In this document: positions 39,729-46,512 of the stretch, piece after piece | Layout of the letters: every line of letters starts with the position of its first letter | Numbering within the stretch: position 1 is the stretch's first letter | Assembly (NCBI GenBank): GCA_022573655.1 | Contig: JACZTO010000016.1 | Span: 1-46,512 of the forward strand | Direction of reading: 5' to 3' | DNA from: Pseudomonadota bacterium | GTDB lineage: Bacteria; Pseudomonadota; Gammaproteobacteria; Steroidobacterales; Woeseiaceae | Length of the DNA stretch: 46,512 nt | Program-made: the position numbers and the translations under genes | The notes under the pieces: generated by a model | Databases searched by the model: none | The model's input: only the letters and a program-made list of their open reading frames with translations | What the model was told of the DNA's origin: nothing

Positions 39729-41306
39729 ATGTCAGGCGAGTCGTCAGCTGGCAACATACGTATTTTTGACACCACGTTACGCGATGGCGAACAGGCGCCG
39801 GGCTGCAGCATGACGACCGGCGAAAAGCTACGTATCGCGAAGGCGCTGTCCGATCTGAATGTCGACATCATAGAAGCTGGGTTCCCCGCGGCCTCGCCGG
39901 GCGATTTCGAGGCAGTACAAGCCATTGCTGATCGCAATCTGGGCCCGGTGATCTGCGGCCTCGCGCGTTGTAATGCCGGCGACATCGAGAAAGTACATGC
40001 CGCTGTAAAGGGTGCTGACCGTCATCGCATTCACGTTTTTGTTGCGACGAGCGCGATTCACCGCGAATACAAACTGAAAATGGCCAAGGAGGAAATCATC
40101 AAGAGCGCCGTCGGGGCTATCACGATGGCACGCGAGCTATGCGATGACGTTGAATTCTCGCCGGAGGATGCGTCTCGGACGGAGCTGTCGTACCTCGCCG
40201 AGGTCGTATCGGCAGCAATCGAAGCCGGTGCAACGACAGTCAATGTGCCCGACACAGTGGGTTACACGGTACCGGCCGAGTTTGACCGGCTATTCCGCTA
40301 TTTGCAGGAGCATGTAGAGAGAATCGGCGAAATCACGCTCAGCGTCCATTGCCACAACGATCTGGGCATGGCGGTAGCCAACAGCCTGGCCGCCGTCAGC
40401 GCAGGGGCGCGTCAGATTGAGTGTACGGTTAACGGCATTGGTGAGCGTGCCGGTAATTGCAGTCTGGAAGAAGTTGTCATGGCCATCAAGACGCGGGCTG
40501 AATACTTCGGTTTGCAGACCGGTATCAACACAAAGCGCCTGTATCCGACGTCCAGGCTCGTGTCCAGCATTACCGGCATGCATCCGCCGCGCAACAAGGC
40601 GATCGTCGGCGAGAACGCATTCGCCCATGAAGCGGGAATACATCAACATGGCATGCTGCAGCATGCCTCGACCTACGAAATAATGCGGCCCGAGGATGTG
40701 GGACTCAGTAAGTCAAACCTGGTACTGGGGAAACACAGTGGCAGGCACGCATTTCGGGCTCGCGTCACTGAGTTGGGTTTTGATCTGGATGAGTTTGAAA
40801 CCAACCGTGCATTCCAGGAGTTCAAGAAACTCGCGGACAAGAAAAAGGATCTTTACGATGGAGACATTGAGGCGCTAATCATGAGCGCCGGCAACACTTC
40901 ATCAGGACCGTGGACACTGAAATCGTTGGCGGTGCAGACACACAGTGACGAGCCCGCGACTGCGACCGTGGTTCTCATTGGCGAAGACAGTGTCGAAATG
41001 TCCAAATCTGCTCAGGGCGAGGGACCCATTGCGGCGGCGTTCCAGGCCCTGGAACAGGCAACCGGAGTTGAGATGGTACTGTCCAAATTCGAATTGCGCA
41101 GCGCCTCGATCGGCGAAGACGCCCAGGGTGAGGTAACGGTCACAGTAGAGATCGATGGTCAGAGTTTTCGTGGCCGAGGCACCAGTGTCGATATTGTCGA
41201 AGCCGGGTGTCGCGCCTGTCTTGAGGTCATCAACCGAACTCTGCGCAGGCGGCAACGCGGCGAATCCAAGGGCGACACAGTGCGTGCAGCGCGTGCCAAC
41301 ATCTAG
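39729..41306 (+). CDS. leuA: 2-isopropylmalate synthase
   Basis: LeuA condenses acetyl-CoA with 2-oxoisovalerate, the committed step of leucine synthesis. The 525-residue protein starts its barrel with IRIFDTTLRDGEQAPGCSM, has the metal motif LSVHCHNDLGMAVANS and the hinge region EAGIHQHGMLQHASTYEIM. The C-terminal regulatory LeuA dimer domain includes WTLKSLAVQTHS and TVTVEIDGQSFRGRGTSVDIVEA, so leucine feedback inhibition is expected. The ATG at 39729 has AGGAGAG six bases upstream and follows ilvC by ten bases. Confidence 0.96.
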   Translation: MSGESSAGNIRIFDTTLRDGEQAPGCSMTTGEKLRIAKALSDLNVDIIEAGFPAASPGDFEAVQAIADRNLGPVICGLARCNAGDIEKVHAAVKGADRHRIHVFVATSAIHREYKLKMAKEEIIKSAVGAITMARELCDDVEFSPEDASRTELSYLAEVVSAAIEAGATTVNVPDTVGYTVPAEFDRLFRYLQEHVERIGEITLSVHCHNDLGMAVANSLAAVSAGARQIECTVNGIGERAGNCSLEEVVMAIKTRAEYFGLQTGINTKRLYPTSRLVSSITGMHPPRNKAIVGENAFAHEAGIHQHGMLQHASTYEIMRPEDVGLSKSNLVLGKHSGRHAFRARVTELGFDLDEFETNRAFQEFKKLADKKKDLYDGDIEALIMSAGNTSSGPWTLKSLAVQTHSDEPATATVVLIGEDSVEMSKSAQGEGPIAAAFQALEQATGVEMVLSKFELRSASIGEDAQGEVTVTVEIDGQSFRGRGTSVDIVEAGCRACLEVINRTLRRRQRGESKGDTVRAARANI

Positions 41307-41330
41307 ATATAGAATGATCGAAAGCAACCA

Positions 41331-42734
41331 GTGAACCAGCGCAAAACCCTCTTCGACAAAGTTTGGAACGACCACATTGTGGTTGCAGAAACAGCGGATA
41401 CGCCCGCAGTGCTGTACATAGATCTGCACATCATCCACGAAGTCACGACGCCACAGGCTTTCTCAGTACTGCGCGATCATAAGTTGCCAGTACGGCGCCC
41501 GGACCTGGTCCTCGCAACTTTGGACCACTCAACGCCGACTACGCCGGTTTCGACTTTTAAAGATCTCGCGGTTGTTAGTGAAGGCGCACTCAACCAGATC
41601 AGCCAGATGGAAAAAAACTGCGCCGAATTCGGTATCGACCTGCTGGGATTTGACAGCGCCAACCGCGGTATCGTGCACGTCATCGGCCCGGAGCTTGGCG
41701 CAACGCAACCTGGGAAAACGATCGTTTGTGGCGATAGCCATACCTCAACGCATGGCGCTTTCGGTGCGTTGGCGTTCGGCATCGGCACTACAGAAGTTGG
41801 CCACGTTCTGGCGACCCAAAGCCTGCTGCAACGCAAACCCAAGACCTTCGCCATAAATGTTGACGGCACACTGCCGGCGGGCGTGACCGCGAAAGATCTG
41901 ATTCTCGCTATCATCGGCATGATCGGTGTCGATGGCGGCACAGGACACGTCATCGAATATCGCGGTGACGCGATTACGGCACTGGACATGGAAGCCCGCA
42001 TGACGATCTGCAACATGTCCATCGAGGCTGGCGCTCGCGCCGGCATGATCGCTCCCGATGCAACGACCTACGAATACCTGAACGGCCTGCCCCGGGCGCC
42101 ACAAGCAGATGAGTGGGATGCTGCAGTCTCACGATGGCGAGAGCTGTGTACCGATGAGGGGGCGCGGTTTGACAAGGCAATTACGATTTCCGCCACTGAT
42201 TTACAGCCAATGGTGACGTTCGGCACCAATCCTGGAATGGTCGTCGGTATCAACGATGCCGTGCCGGATAATTTAAGCGACCCGAGTTTTCGCAAGGCGC
42301 TGGACTATATGCAAATCGAAGTCGGCAAACCCATGACCGGATACGACATCGACATAGTATTCATCGGCAGTTGCACCAATTCTCGCCTGTCCGATTTGCA
42401 GCAGGCCGCCGATGTTGTCGCGGGCCGCAAAATTGCAGATGGCGTACGCATGTTGGTGGTGCCGGGCTCTCAGCAGATAAAAAAAGCGGCCGAAGACTTG
42501 GGGCTCGACAAGATATTTATGCAGGCGGGTGCCGAGTGGCGCGAATCGGGTTGTTCGATGTGCATAGGAATGAACGGCGATACTGCTGGCAAGGGACAAC
42601 TGACCGTCAGCACGAGCAATCGAAATTTCGAAGGACGCCAGGGCGTCGGCGCGCGTACCATACTGGCGAGCCCGATGACAGCGGCTGCATCGGCGATCGC
42701 AGGCAAGGTCGCAGATCCTCGTGAATACCTGTGA
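41331..42734 (+). CDS. leuC: 3-isopropylmalate dehydratase large subunit
   Basis: LeuC is the 4Fe-4S aconitase-type subunit that isomerises 2- to 3-isopropylmalate with LeuD. The 467-residue sequence shows [41 protein letters not shown] and the iron-sulfur ligands in [14 protein letters not shown] and [11 protein letters not shown]. It starts at GTG 41331, 24 bases after leuA. The stop overlaps a possible GTG start of leuD. The usual 466-residue length is matched. Confidence 0.96.
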   Translation: MNQRKTLFDKVWNDHIVVAETADTPAVLYIDLHIIHEVTTPQAFSVLRDHKLPVRRPDLVLATLDHSTPTTPVSTFKDLAVVSEGALNQISQMEKNCAEFGIDLLGFDSANRGIVHVIGPELGATQPGKTIVCGDSHTSTHGAFGALAFGIGTTEVGHVLATQSLLQRKPKTFAINVDGTLPAGVTAKDLILAIIGMIGVDGGTGHVIEYRGDAITALDMEARMTICNMSIEAGARAGMIAPDATTYEYLNGLPRAPQADEWDAAVSRWRELCTDEGARFDKAITISATDLQPMVTFGTNPGMVVGINDAVPDNLSDPSFRKALDYMQIEVGKPMTGYDIDIVFIGSCTNSRLSDLQQAADVVAGRKIADGVRMLVVPGSQQIKKAAEDLGLDKIFMQAGAEWRESGCSMCIGMNGDTAGKGQLTVSTSNRNFEGRQGVGARTILASPMTAAASAIAGKVADPREYL

Positions 42735-42745
42735 CAGGAACGGCG

Positions 42746-43330
42746 ATGAAATTCATCAGTAAGTTTTCGTCTCGAACGGTTGTTATGCCGACAACGGACA
42801 TCGACACGGACCAGATTATTCCAGCCCGCTTTCTTACCACGACCTCCAAAGAAGGACTCGGTCGATATGTGTTTCATGATCTTCGATTCAATGCAGATGG
42901 CAGCGAGAAGCAAAATTTCGTATTGAACACACCGGCGGCACAAGGCTGCGGCATCCTGGTCGGCGGTCACAACTTTGGCTGCGGGTCATCTCGTGAGCAT
43001 GCACCCTGGGCATTGCTCGACTATGGTATCCGGGCAGTTGTCAGTACGGCAATCGCTGACATCTTCAAGACCAACTCGCTTAAGAATGGGTTGATTCCGG
43101 TGGTTGTCGACCAAGTGACACATGAGACGCTGTTGCAAAATCCGGGCATGGAACTGACGATTGATCTGGAGGCACGTTCGCTGACGCTCGCGAATGGCAG
43201 GTCGGTCGAATTCCCTGTGGGGGGCTTTGCCCGCTACTGTCTTCTGGCAGGCATCGATCAACTCGGCTATCTGCAACAGCACTTGAACAGCATCGCACGA
43301 TTTGAGGAGTCACGAAGTTGGACGCCGTAA
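42746..43330 (+). CDS. leuD: 3-isopropylmalate dehydratase small subunit
   Basis: LeuD forms the swivel domain of isopropylmalate isomerase. The 194 residues contain VVMPTTDIDTDQIIPARFL, the loop GILVGGHNFGCGSSREHAPWALLDYGIRAVVS (substrate-binding GxxNFGCGSSREHAPW) and LKNGLIPVVV. The ATG at 42746 has AGGAA six bases upstream; GTG at 42731, coupled to the leuC stop, is an alternative giving 199 residues. The 3' end overlaps leuB by 13 bases. Confidence 0.95.
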   Translation: MKFISKFSSRTVVMPTTDIDTDQIIPARFLTTTSKEGLGRYVFHDLRFNADGSEKQNFVLNTPAAQGCGILVGGHNFGCGSSREHAPWALLDYGIRAVVSTAIADIFKTNSLKNGLIPVVVDQVTHETLLQNPGMELTIDLEARSLTLANGRSVEFPVGGFARYCLLAGIDQLGYLQQHLNSIARFEESRSWTP

Positions 43331-44379
43331 TTGCGGTGCTCCCCGGCGACGGTATTGGGCCAGAGGTAACCCATTGTGCCAGGAATGTGCTTTCCGCCAT
43401 CGCCGAAAAATACCAGCACAATTTTTCATTTCGCGAAGAATTGATCGGCGGTGTGGCCATGGAGGCCAGCGGTGAACCCCTGCCGGCAGCAACTATCGAT
43501 TGCTGCAAATCGTCGGACGCGGTATTGCTCGGAGCTGTTGGTGGATCGAAGTGGTCTGATCCGAACGCGAAGGTTCGTCCCGAACAGGGCCTGCTCAAGC
43601 TGCGCTCGGAACTGGAGGTATACGCAAACCTGCGCCCCGTCAAAATCTACGACGAACTCGCGGGCACATCTCCGTTAAAAGCAGATGTGCTCGTGGGCGT
43701 GGACATGTTGATTGTCCGCGAACTGACCGGTGGTATTTATTTTGGCGAAAAGACTCGTGACGCAACCTCCGCGAGCGACCTGTGTACCTACCATACGCAT
43801 GAGATCGAGCGAGTCGTTCGCGTAGCCGCAAAGCTGGCCGGTGCGCGCCGCAAGAAACTGTGTTCAATCGACAAGGCGAATGTACTCGAGACCTCCCGAC
43901 TGTGGCGTGATGTGACGGATCGGTTGATGCAGCAGGAATTCGCGGACATCGAGCTGGAAACATTGCTCGTCGATGCAGCCGCAATGCACCTGCTAAGCCG
44001 CCCTGCTGACTTTGACGTACTGGTAACAGAAAATATGTTCGGTGATATATTGACGGACGAAGCGTCAATGCTTGCAGGCTCACTTGGCATGCTGCCATCT
44101 GCCTCGATTGGCGATTCCACCCGCGGTCTTTATGAACCCATTCACGGTTCTGCGCCGGACATTGCCGGTCAGGGAATTGCCAACCCGTGCGCAGCCATTG
44201 CCAGTGCCGCACTGCTACTCCGTCACAGCCTCGGCCTGACGCGAGAGGCAGCTGCCGTGGAAGCGGCGATTGGTGATGCTATCGCAGCAGGCGCCAGAAC
44301 CGCTGATATTGCGACGCCGAATGATACGACTGTGTCAACGCAGCAGATGAGCGAGGAAATCATGCGCTGCCTGAATTGA
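43318..44379 (+). CDS. leuB: 3-isopropylmalate dehydrogenase
   Basis: LeuB oxidatively decarboxylates 3-isopropylmalate with NAD to the leucine keto acid. The 353 residues show AVLPGDGIGPEVT, LLGAVGGSKWSDPNAKVRPEQGLLKLRSELEVYANLRPVK, LTGGIYFGEKTR and the metal-binding VTENMFGDILTDEASMLAGSLGMLPSAS. The start is TTG at 43318, inside the leuD end, with GAGGAG eight bases upstream, so translation is coupled. It ends the core leu genes; hisE follows after 33 bases. Confidence 0.96.
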   Translation: MDAVIAVLPGDGIGPEVTHCARNVLSAIAEKYQHNFSFREELIGGVAMEASGEPLPAATIDCCKSSDAVLLGAVGGSKWSDPNAKVRPEQGLLKLRSELEVYANLRPVKIYDELAGTSPLKADVLVGVDMLIVRELTGGIYFGEKTRDATSASDLCTYHTHEIERVVRVAAKLAGARRKKLCSIDKANVLETSRLWRDVTDRLMQQEFADIELETLLVDAAAMHLLSRPADFDVLVTENMFGDILTDEASMLAGSLGMLPSASIGDSTRGLYEPIHGSAPDIAGQGIANPCAAIASAALLLRHSLGLTREAAAVEAAIGDAIAAGARTADIATPNDTTVSTQQMSEEIMRCLN

Positions 44380-44412
44380 GACCTGATAACGCGCGAGCTT
44401 AAAGGAACCATT

Positions 44413-44712
44413 GTGAGCTACTCTGATATTGCCTTTCTTAGCGATCTCGAAGAAATCGTTAATGATCGGCTGACAAATCCAAGCGAGGAAAGCTACACCG
44501 CTCAGCTTGCGCTGGCCGGAACCAGGCGAATCGCCCAGAAAGTGGCTGAAGAAGGTGTCGAGTTGGCGCTCGCAGCAGCGGCCGGTGACAAGGATGAGGT
44601 CGTCGATGAAGCAGCAGATCTCATTTATCACTTGATTGTTTTGTTAGCCGACCAGGACCTCAGCCTGGGCGCAGTCTCCAACCGGTTAAAAACACGGCAC
44701 TACGCACGTTAA
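44413..44712 (+). CDS. hisE: Phosphoribosyl-ATP pyrophosphohydrolase
   Basis: HisE hydrolyses phosphoribosyl-ATP to phosphoribosyl-AMP in histidine synthesis. The 99-residue protein is a MazG-fold domain with the signature TRRIAQKVAEEGVELALAAAAGDKDEVVDEAADLIYHLIVLL, whose Glu and Asp residues bind Mg. The GTG at 44413 has AAGGA upstream. It stands alone behind leuB rather than in a his operon and without a HisI fusion. A histidine gene here would be co-expressed with leucine genes, unless it has its own promoter. Confidence 0.92.
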   Translation: MSYSDIAFLSDLEEIVNDRLTNPSEESYTAQLALAGTRRIAQKVAEEGVELALAAAAGDKDEVVDEAADLIYHLIVLLADQDLSLGAVSNRLKTRHYAR

Positions 44713-44740
44713 CGCTTGATGATTTTCGCGGAGAAGCGCA

Positions 44741-45117
44741 GTGCGTAACTGGGGGCTGCTGATCAGTGGGTTTTATGTCGTTGTGTTGTTATTCGCGCTC
44801 ATTCCGATGATTGACATTCTTACGCCGGGCCGGCTTCTGGTGTGGCCCGCGCTCCTAATAGTTGGCCAGGCTTTTATTTCCATAAGGCCGGTAAATCACG
44901 GAAACTTGATGCGCTTGTCGCCTGGATGCTCAGAGGCAGTATTCTCGAGTTGCTGATTGTCGTTCCCTGCCACGTCATCGTCCGGCAGCGGGAAGACTGT
45001 TGTGCGCCTCAGCTCACGGCCTTCGGAATATCTACCGGCATAGCCGTGATGCTCTTTTCTTTTGGGCCCAGCGTCCTATTCCTCTACCAAAAGCGTCTCA
45101 AGCAGTATCGCCGTTAA
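44741..45117 (+). pseudogene. Frameshifted small membrane protein gene
   Basis: The GTG at 44741 opens MRNWGLLISGFYVVVLLFALIPM, then [14 protein letters not shown], two membrane segments, but that frame soon ends. The continuation is in another frame: [31 protein letters not shown], then [36 protein letters not shown], ending at TAA 45115-45117. Together they give one membrane protein of about 125 residues. The frame changes near the TTTT run at 44872-44876; one extra T there would restore it. A real mutation or a sequencing error fits. The family is unrecognised, though a CCAP-x-T-x-x-GI motif looks conserved. Confidence 0.65.
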
Positions 45118-45126
45118 CCACAAAAA

Positions 45127-45155
45127 AAACCCGCAGAGAAATTCCCGGCGGGTTT
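45127..45155 (-). terminator. Terminator hairpin between hisE-side genes and ilvD
   Basis: AAACCCGC (45127-45134) and GCGGGTTT (45148-45155) form an 8-bp stem with a 13-base loop. On the minus strand it is followed by at least six T, so it suits transcripts arriving from ilvD; it also ends the plus-strand operon ten bases after its last stop. Confidence 0.75.
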
Positions 45156-45346
45156 GCTGACAACGTCCGATCTTTATTAATTAGCCGGTACAGCTGCCAA
45201 TCGCACCCACGCACCTCTGGCGCGCCAAGTATTTTATGTGGTTTTTTTCATCGAGAATGTCGATGGAATGGCACATTACGAGGGTGACGGAAAAATTCAT
45301 CGTCAAAGTAGAGCCGACCTGACTCAATACGTCAAGCCCGGCGACC

Positions 45347-46512
45347 TTATTCGTCCCAGGCCGGTGGAATCGTCACAGCGCCCTCGGAGGCGGACGACAC
45401 TTGACTGCGGTACTTGGCAAGCGCTCCTCGCTTGACAAGCGATGCTGGACGTTTCCATGCTGCGCGACGCACAGACATATCCTCGCTGCTGATGGCAACG
45501 TTAATTTCCTTTTTTTCCGCGTCGATAAGAATCCGGTCGCCGTCTTCGATCAGGGCAATAGGTCCGCCCACTGCTGCTTCTGGCGAAATATGCCCGACGA
45601 CAAAACCATGGCTACCACCAGAAAATCGACCATCGGTGATCAATGCCACGTCAGCGCCAAGACCCTTGCCCACGATGGCCGCTGTCGGGCTGAGCATCTC
45701 GCGCATACCCGGAGCACCCTTCGGACCCTCATAACGAATGACAATAACGTCACCCGCCTGAATTGAATTGTCCAGTATGGCTTGCAACGCATCTTCCTCG
45801 GAATGGAAAATACGCGCGTTGCCTTCGAATTTCAGCCCTTCCTTGCCCGTAATCTTGGCCACTGAACCCTCGGGTGCCAGATTGCCATAGAGAATCGCCA
45901 GGTGGCTGTCTGCTTTGATCGGATCGTCGAAGCCACGGATGATATCCTGACCTTCGGGGTAATCCTCTACGTCGGCGAGATTCTCGGCCAGCGACTTACC
46001 TGTAACAGTCAAGCAGCTTCCATCCAGCAAGCCTTTGTCCAGCAGGCGTTTCATGAGCGGCTGAATCCCACCAATTGCGATAAGTTCCGACATCAGATAT
46101 TTGCCGCTTGGCCTTACATCCGCCAGCACCGGAACCCTTGCGCCTATCCGCGTGAAATCGTCCAACGTCAGCTCGACACTTGCCTCGCGGGCAATAGCCA
46201 GCAAATGCAGAACGGCGTTGGTGGATCCGCCCAACGCAATGACTACCGTAATGGCATTTTCGAATGCATTGCGTGTCATGATATCGAGAGGTTTAATGTC
46301 CTCACGGATAAGATTCACTACGGCCGCGCCGGCACGTTTACAGTCATCAATCTTGTCGTCAGATACGGCCTCCTGCGCCGAACTGTTGGCGAGACTCATG
46401 CCAAGTGCTTCGATGGCGGATGCCATCGTGTTCGCTGTATACATACCACCGCATGCGCCAGGGCCAGGAATCGCAGTTCGCTCCACTTCCAGCAGTTCCG
46501 CAGCCCGGATTT
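45347..46512 (-). CDS. ilvD: Dihydroxy-acid dehydratase, 5' partial
   Basis: IlvD dehydrates dihydroxy acids to the keto acids of valine and isoleucine. The C-terminal 388 residues of a ~560-residue enzyme are present; the frame is open to the window end, so the start is outside. Visible are [25 protein letters not shown] with an iron-sulfur ligand cysteine, [56 protein letters not shown] and [32 protein letters not shown]. It runs toward the ilvC-leu operon from the other side. The 190 bases between its stop and the terminator hold no recognisable gene. Confidence 0.96.
   Translation of the reverse strand, partial: IRAAELLEVERTAIPGPGACGGMYTANTMASAIEALGMSLANSSAQEAVSDDKIDDCKRAGAAVVNLIREDIKPLDIMTRNAFENAITVVIALGGSTNAVLHLLAIAREASVELTLDDFTRIGARVPVLADVRPSGKYLMSELIAIGGIQPLMKRLLDKGLLDGSCLTVTGKSLAENLADVEDYPEGQDIIRGFDDPIKADSHLAILYGNLAPEGSVAKITGKEGLKFEGNARIFHSEEDALQAILDNSIQAGDVIVIRYEGPKGAPGMREMLSPTAAIVGKGLGADVALITDGRFSGGSHGFVVGHISPEAAVGGPIALIEDGDRILIDAEKKEINVAISSEDMSVRRAAWKRPASLVKRGALAKYRSQVSSASEGAVTIPPAWDE

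Noticed and set aside
44860-44885. Programmed -1 frameshift joining the two frames of the small membrane protein
   Set aside because: The site lacks a tandem slippery heptamer and there is no evident stimulatory hairpin; a single-base indel is simpler.
45238-45435. A 65-codon plus-strand frame between the terminator and ilvD
   Set aside because: It overlaps the ilvD 3' end antisense and has no recognisable domain.
1-46512. tRNA, rRNA, CRISPR arrays, prophage or transposase genes
   Set aside because: None was recognised on reading; no direct-repeat arrays, no integrase or transposase motifs, no cloverleaf with a CCA end.

Overview
The window reads as a chromosome segment from a free-living, probably marine gammaproteobacterium. 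The evidence is the fabD-fabG-acpP-fabF-pabB-pabC-mltG-tmk-holB-pilZ run, a type II secretion pseudopilin operon next to a rhombosortase, an AddAB-like recombination pair of the gammaproteobacterial type, and a TonB/ExbB/ExbD/DUF3450 energising cluster. The species is not identifiable by eye. The first ~985 bases do not fit: they encode the C-terminal part of a large serine/threonine kinase of a type I associate with Acidobacteria. They abut, with no intervening sequence, a DUF3570 gene cut off after about 85 codons, so this is either a chimeric assembly join or a foreign insertion.

Layout. 1-985: foreign-looking kinase tail. 985-3324 (minus): TIR-like protein, GlpQ-type phosphodiesterase, TlpA-like thioredoxin, the Gly/Cys-tailed lipoprotein DUF4266 and truncated DUF3570, with overlapping or touching genes. 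3457-7424 (plus): an endonuclease/exonuclease/phosphatase-fold protein, a FadB/FadJ-type beta-oxidation enzyme, and a double cyclic-nucleotide-domain/rhodanese protein ending in a perfect 30-bp palindrome. 7483-16157 (minus): fatty acid synthesis, aminodeoxychorismate/folate, MltG, Tmk, HolB and PilZ. 16194-16805 (minus): rhombosortase. 16880-22395 (plus): gspGHIJKLMN; gspC-F are not here. 22408-28363 (minus): AddA-like and AddB-like nuclease-helicases. 28412-28758: a decayed CoA-transferase. 28836-29339: a small lipoprotein. 29585-31275 (plus): etfBA. 31393-32215 (minus): ferredoxin and peroxiredoxin. 32334-37980 (minus): DUF3450, MotA-like protein, ExbB, two ExbD, TonB and a TPR protein. 38519-44712 (plus): ilvC-leuA-leuC-leuD-leuB-hisE, behind a putative leucine attenuator. 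44741-45117: a frameshifted membrane-protein gene. 45347-end (minus): ilvD, cut by the window edge.

How the genes work together. The fab block builds acyl chains on AcpP, while pabB/pabC make p-aminobenzoate for folate. FadJ-like protein and EtfBA serve fatty acid oxidation and electron transfer. GspG-N form the pseudopilus and inner-membrane platform of a secretion machine whose substrates the neighbouring rhombosortase may process. The DUF3450-to-TPR operon looks like a dedicated proton-motive-force transducer for outer-membrane TonB-dependent receptors. IlvC, LeuABCD and IlvD cover most of valine/isoleucine/leucine synthesis, and a 28-codon reading frame with eight leucines followed by a terminator suggests charged tRNA-Leu controls the ilvC-leu operon.

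No tRNA, rRNA, CRISPR array, integrase or transposase gene was recognised. Repeats are limited to two palindromic elements, each placed exactly between convergent genes and supplying their stop codons.
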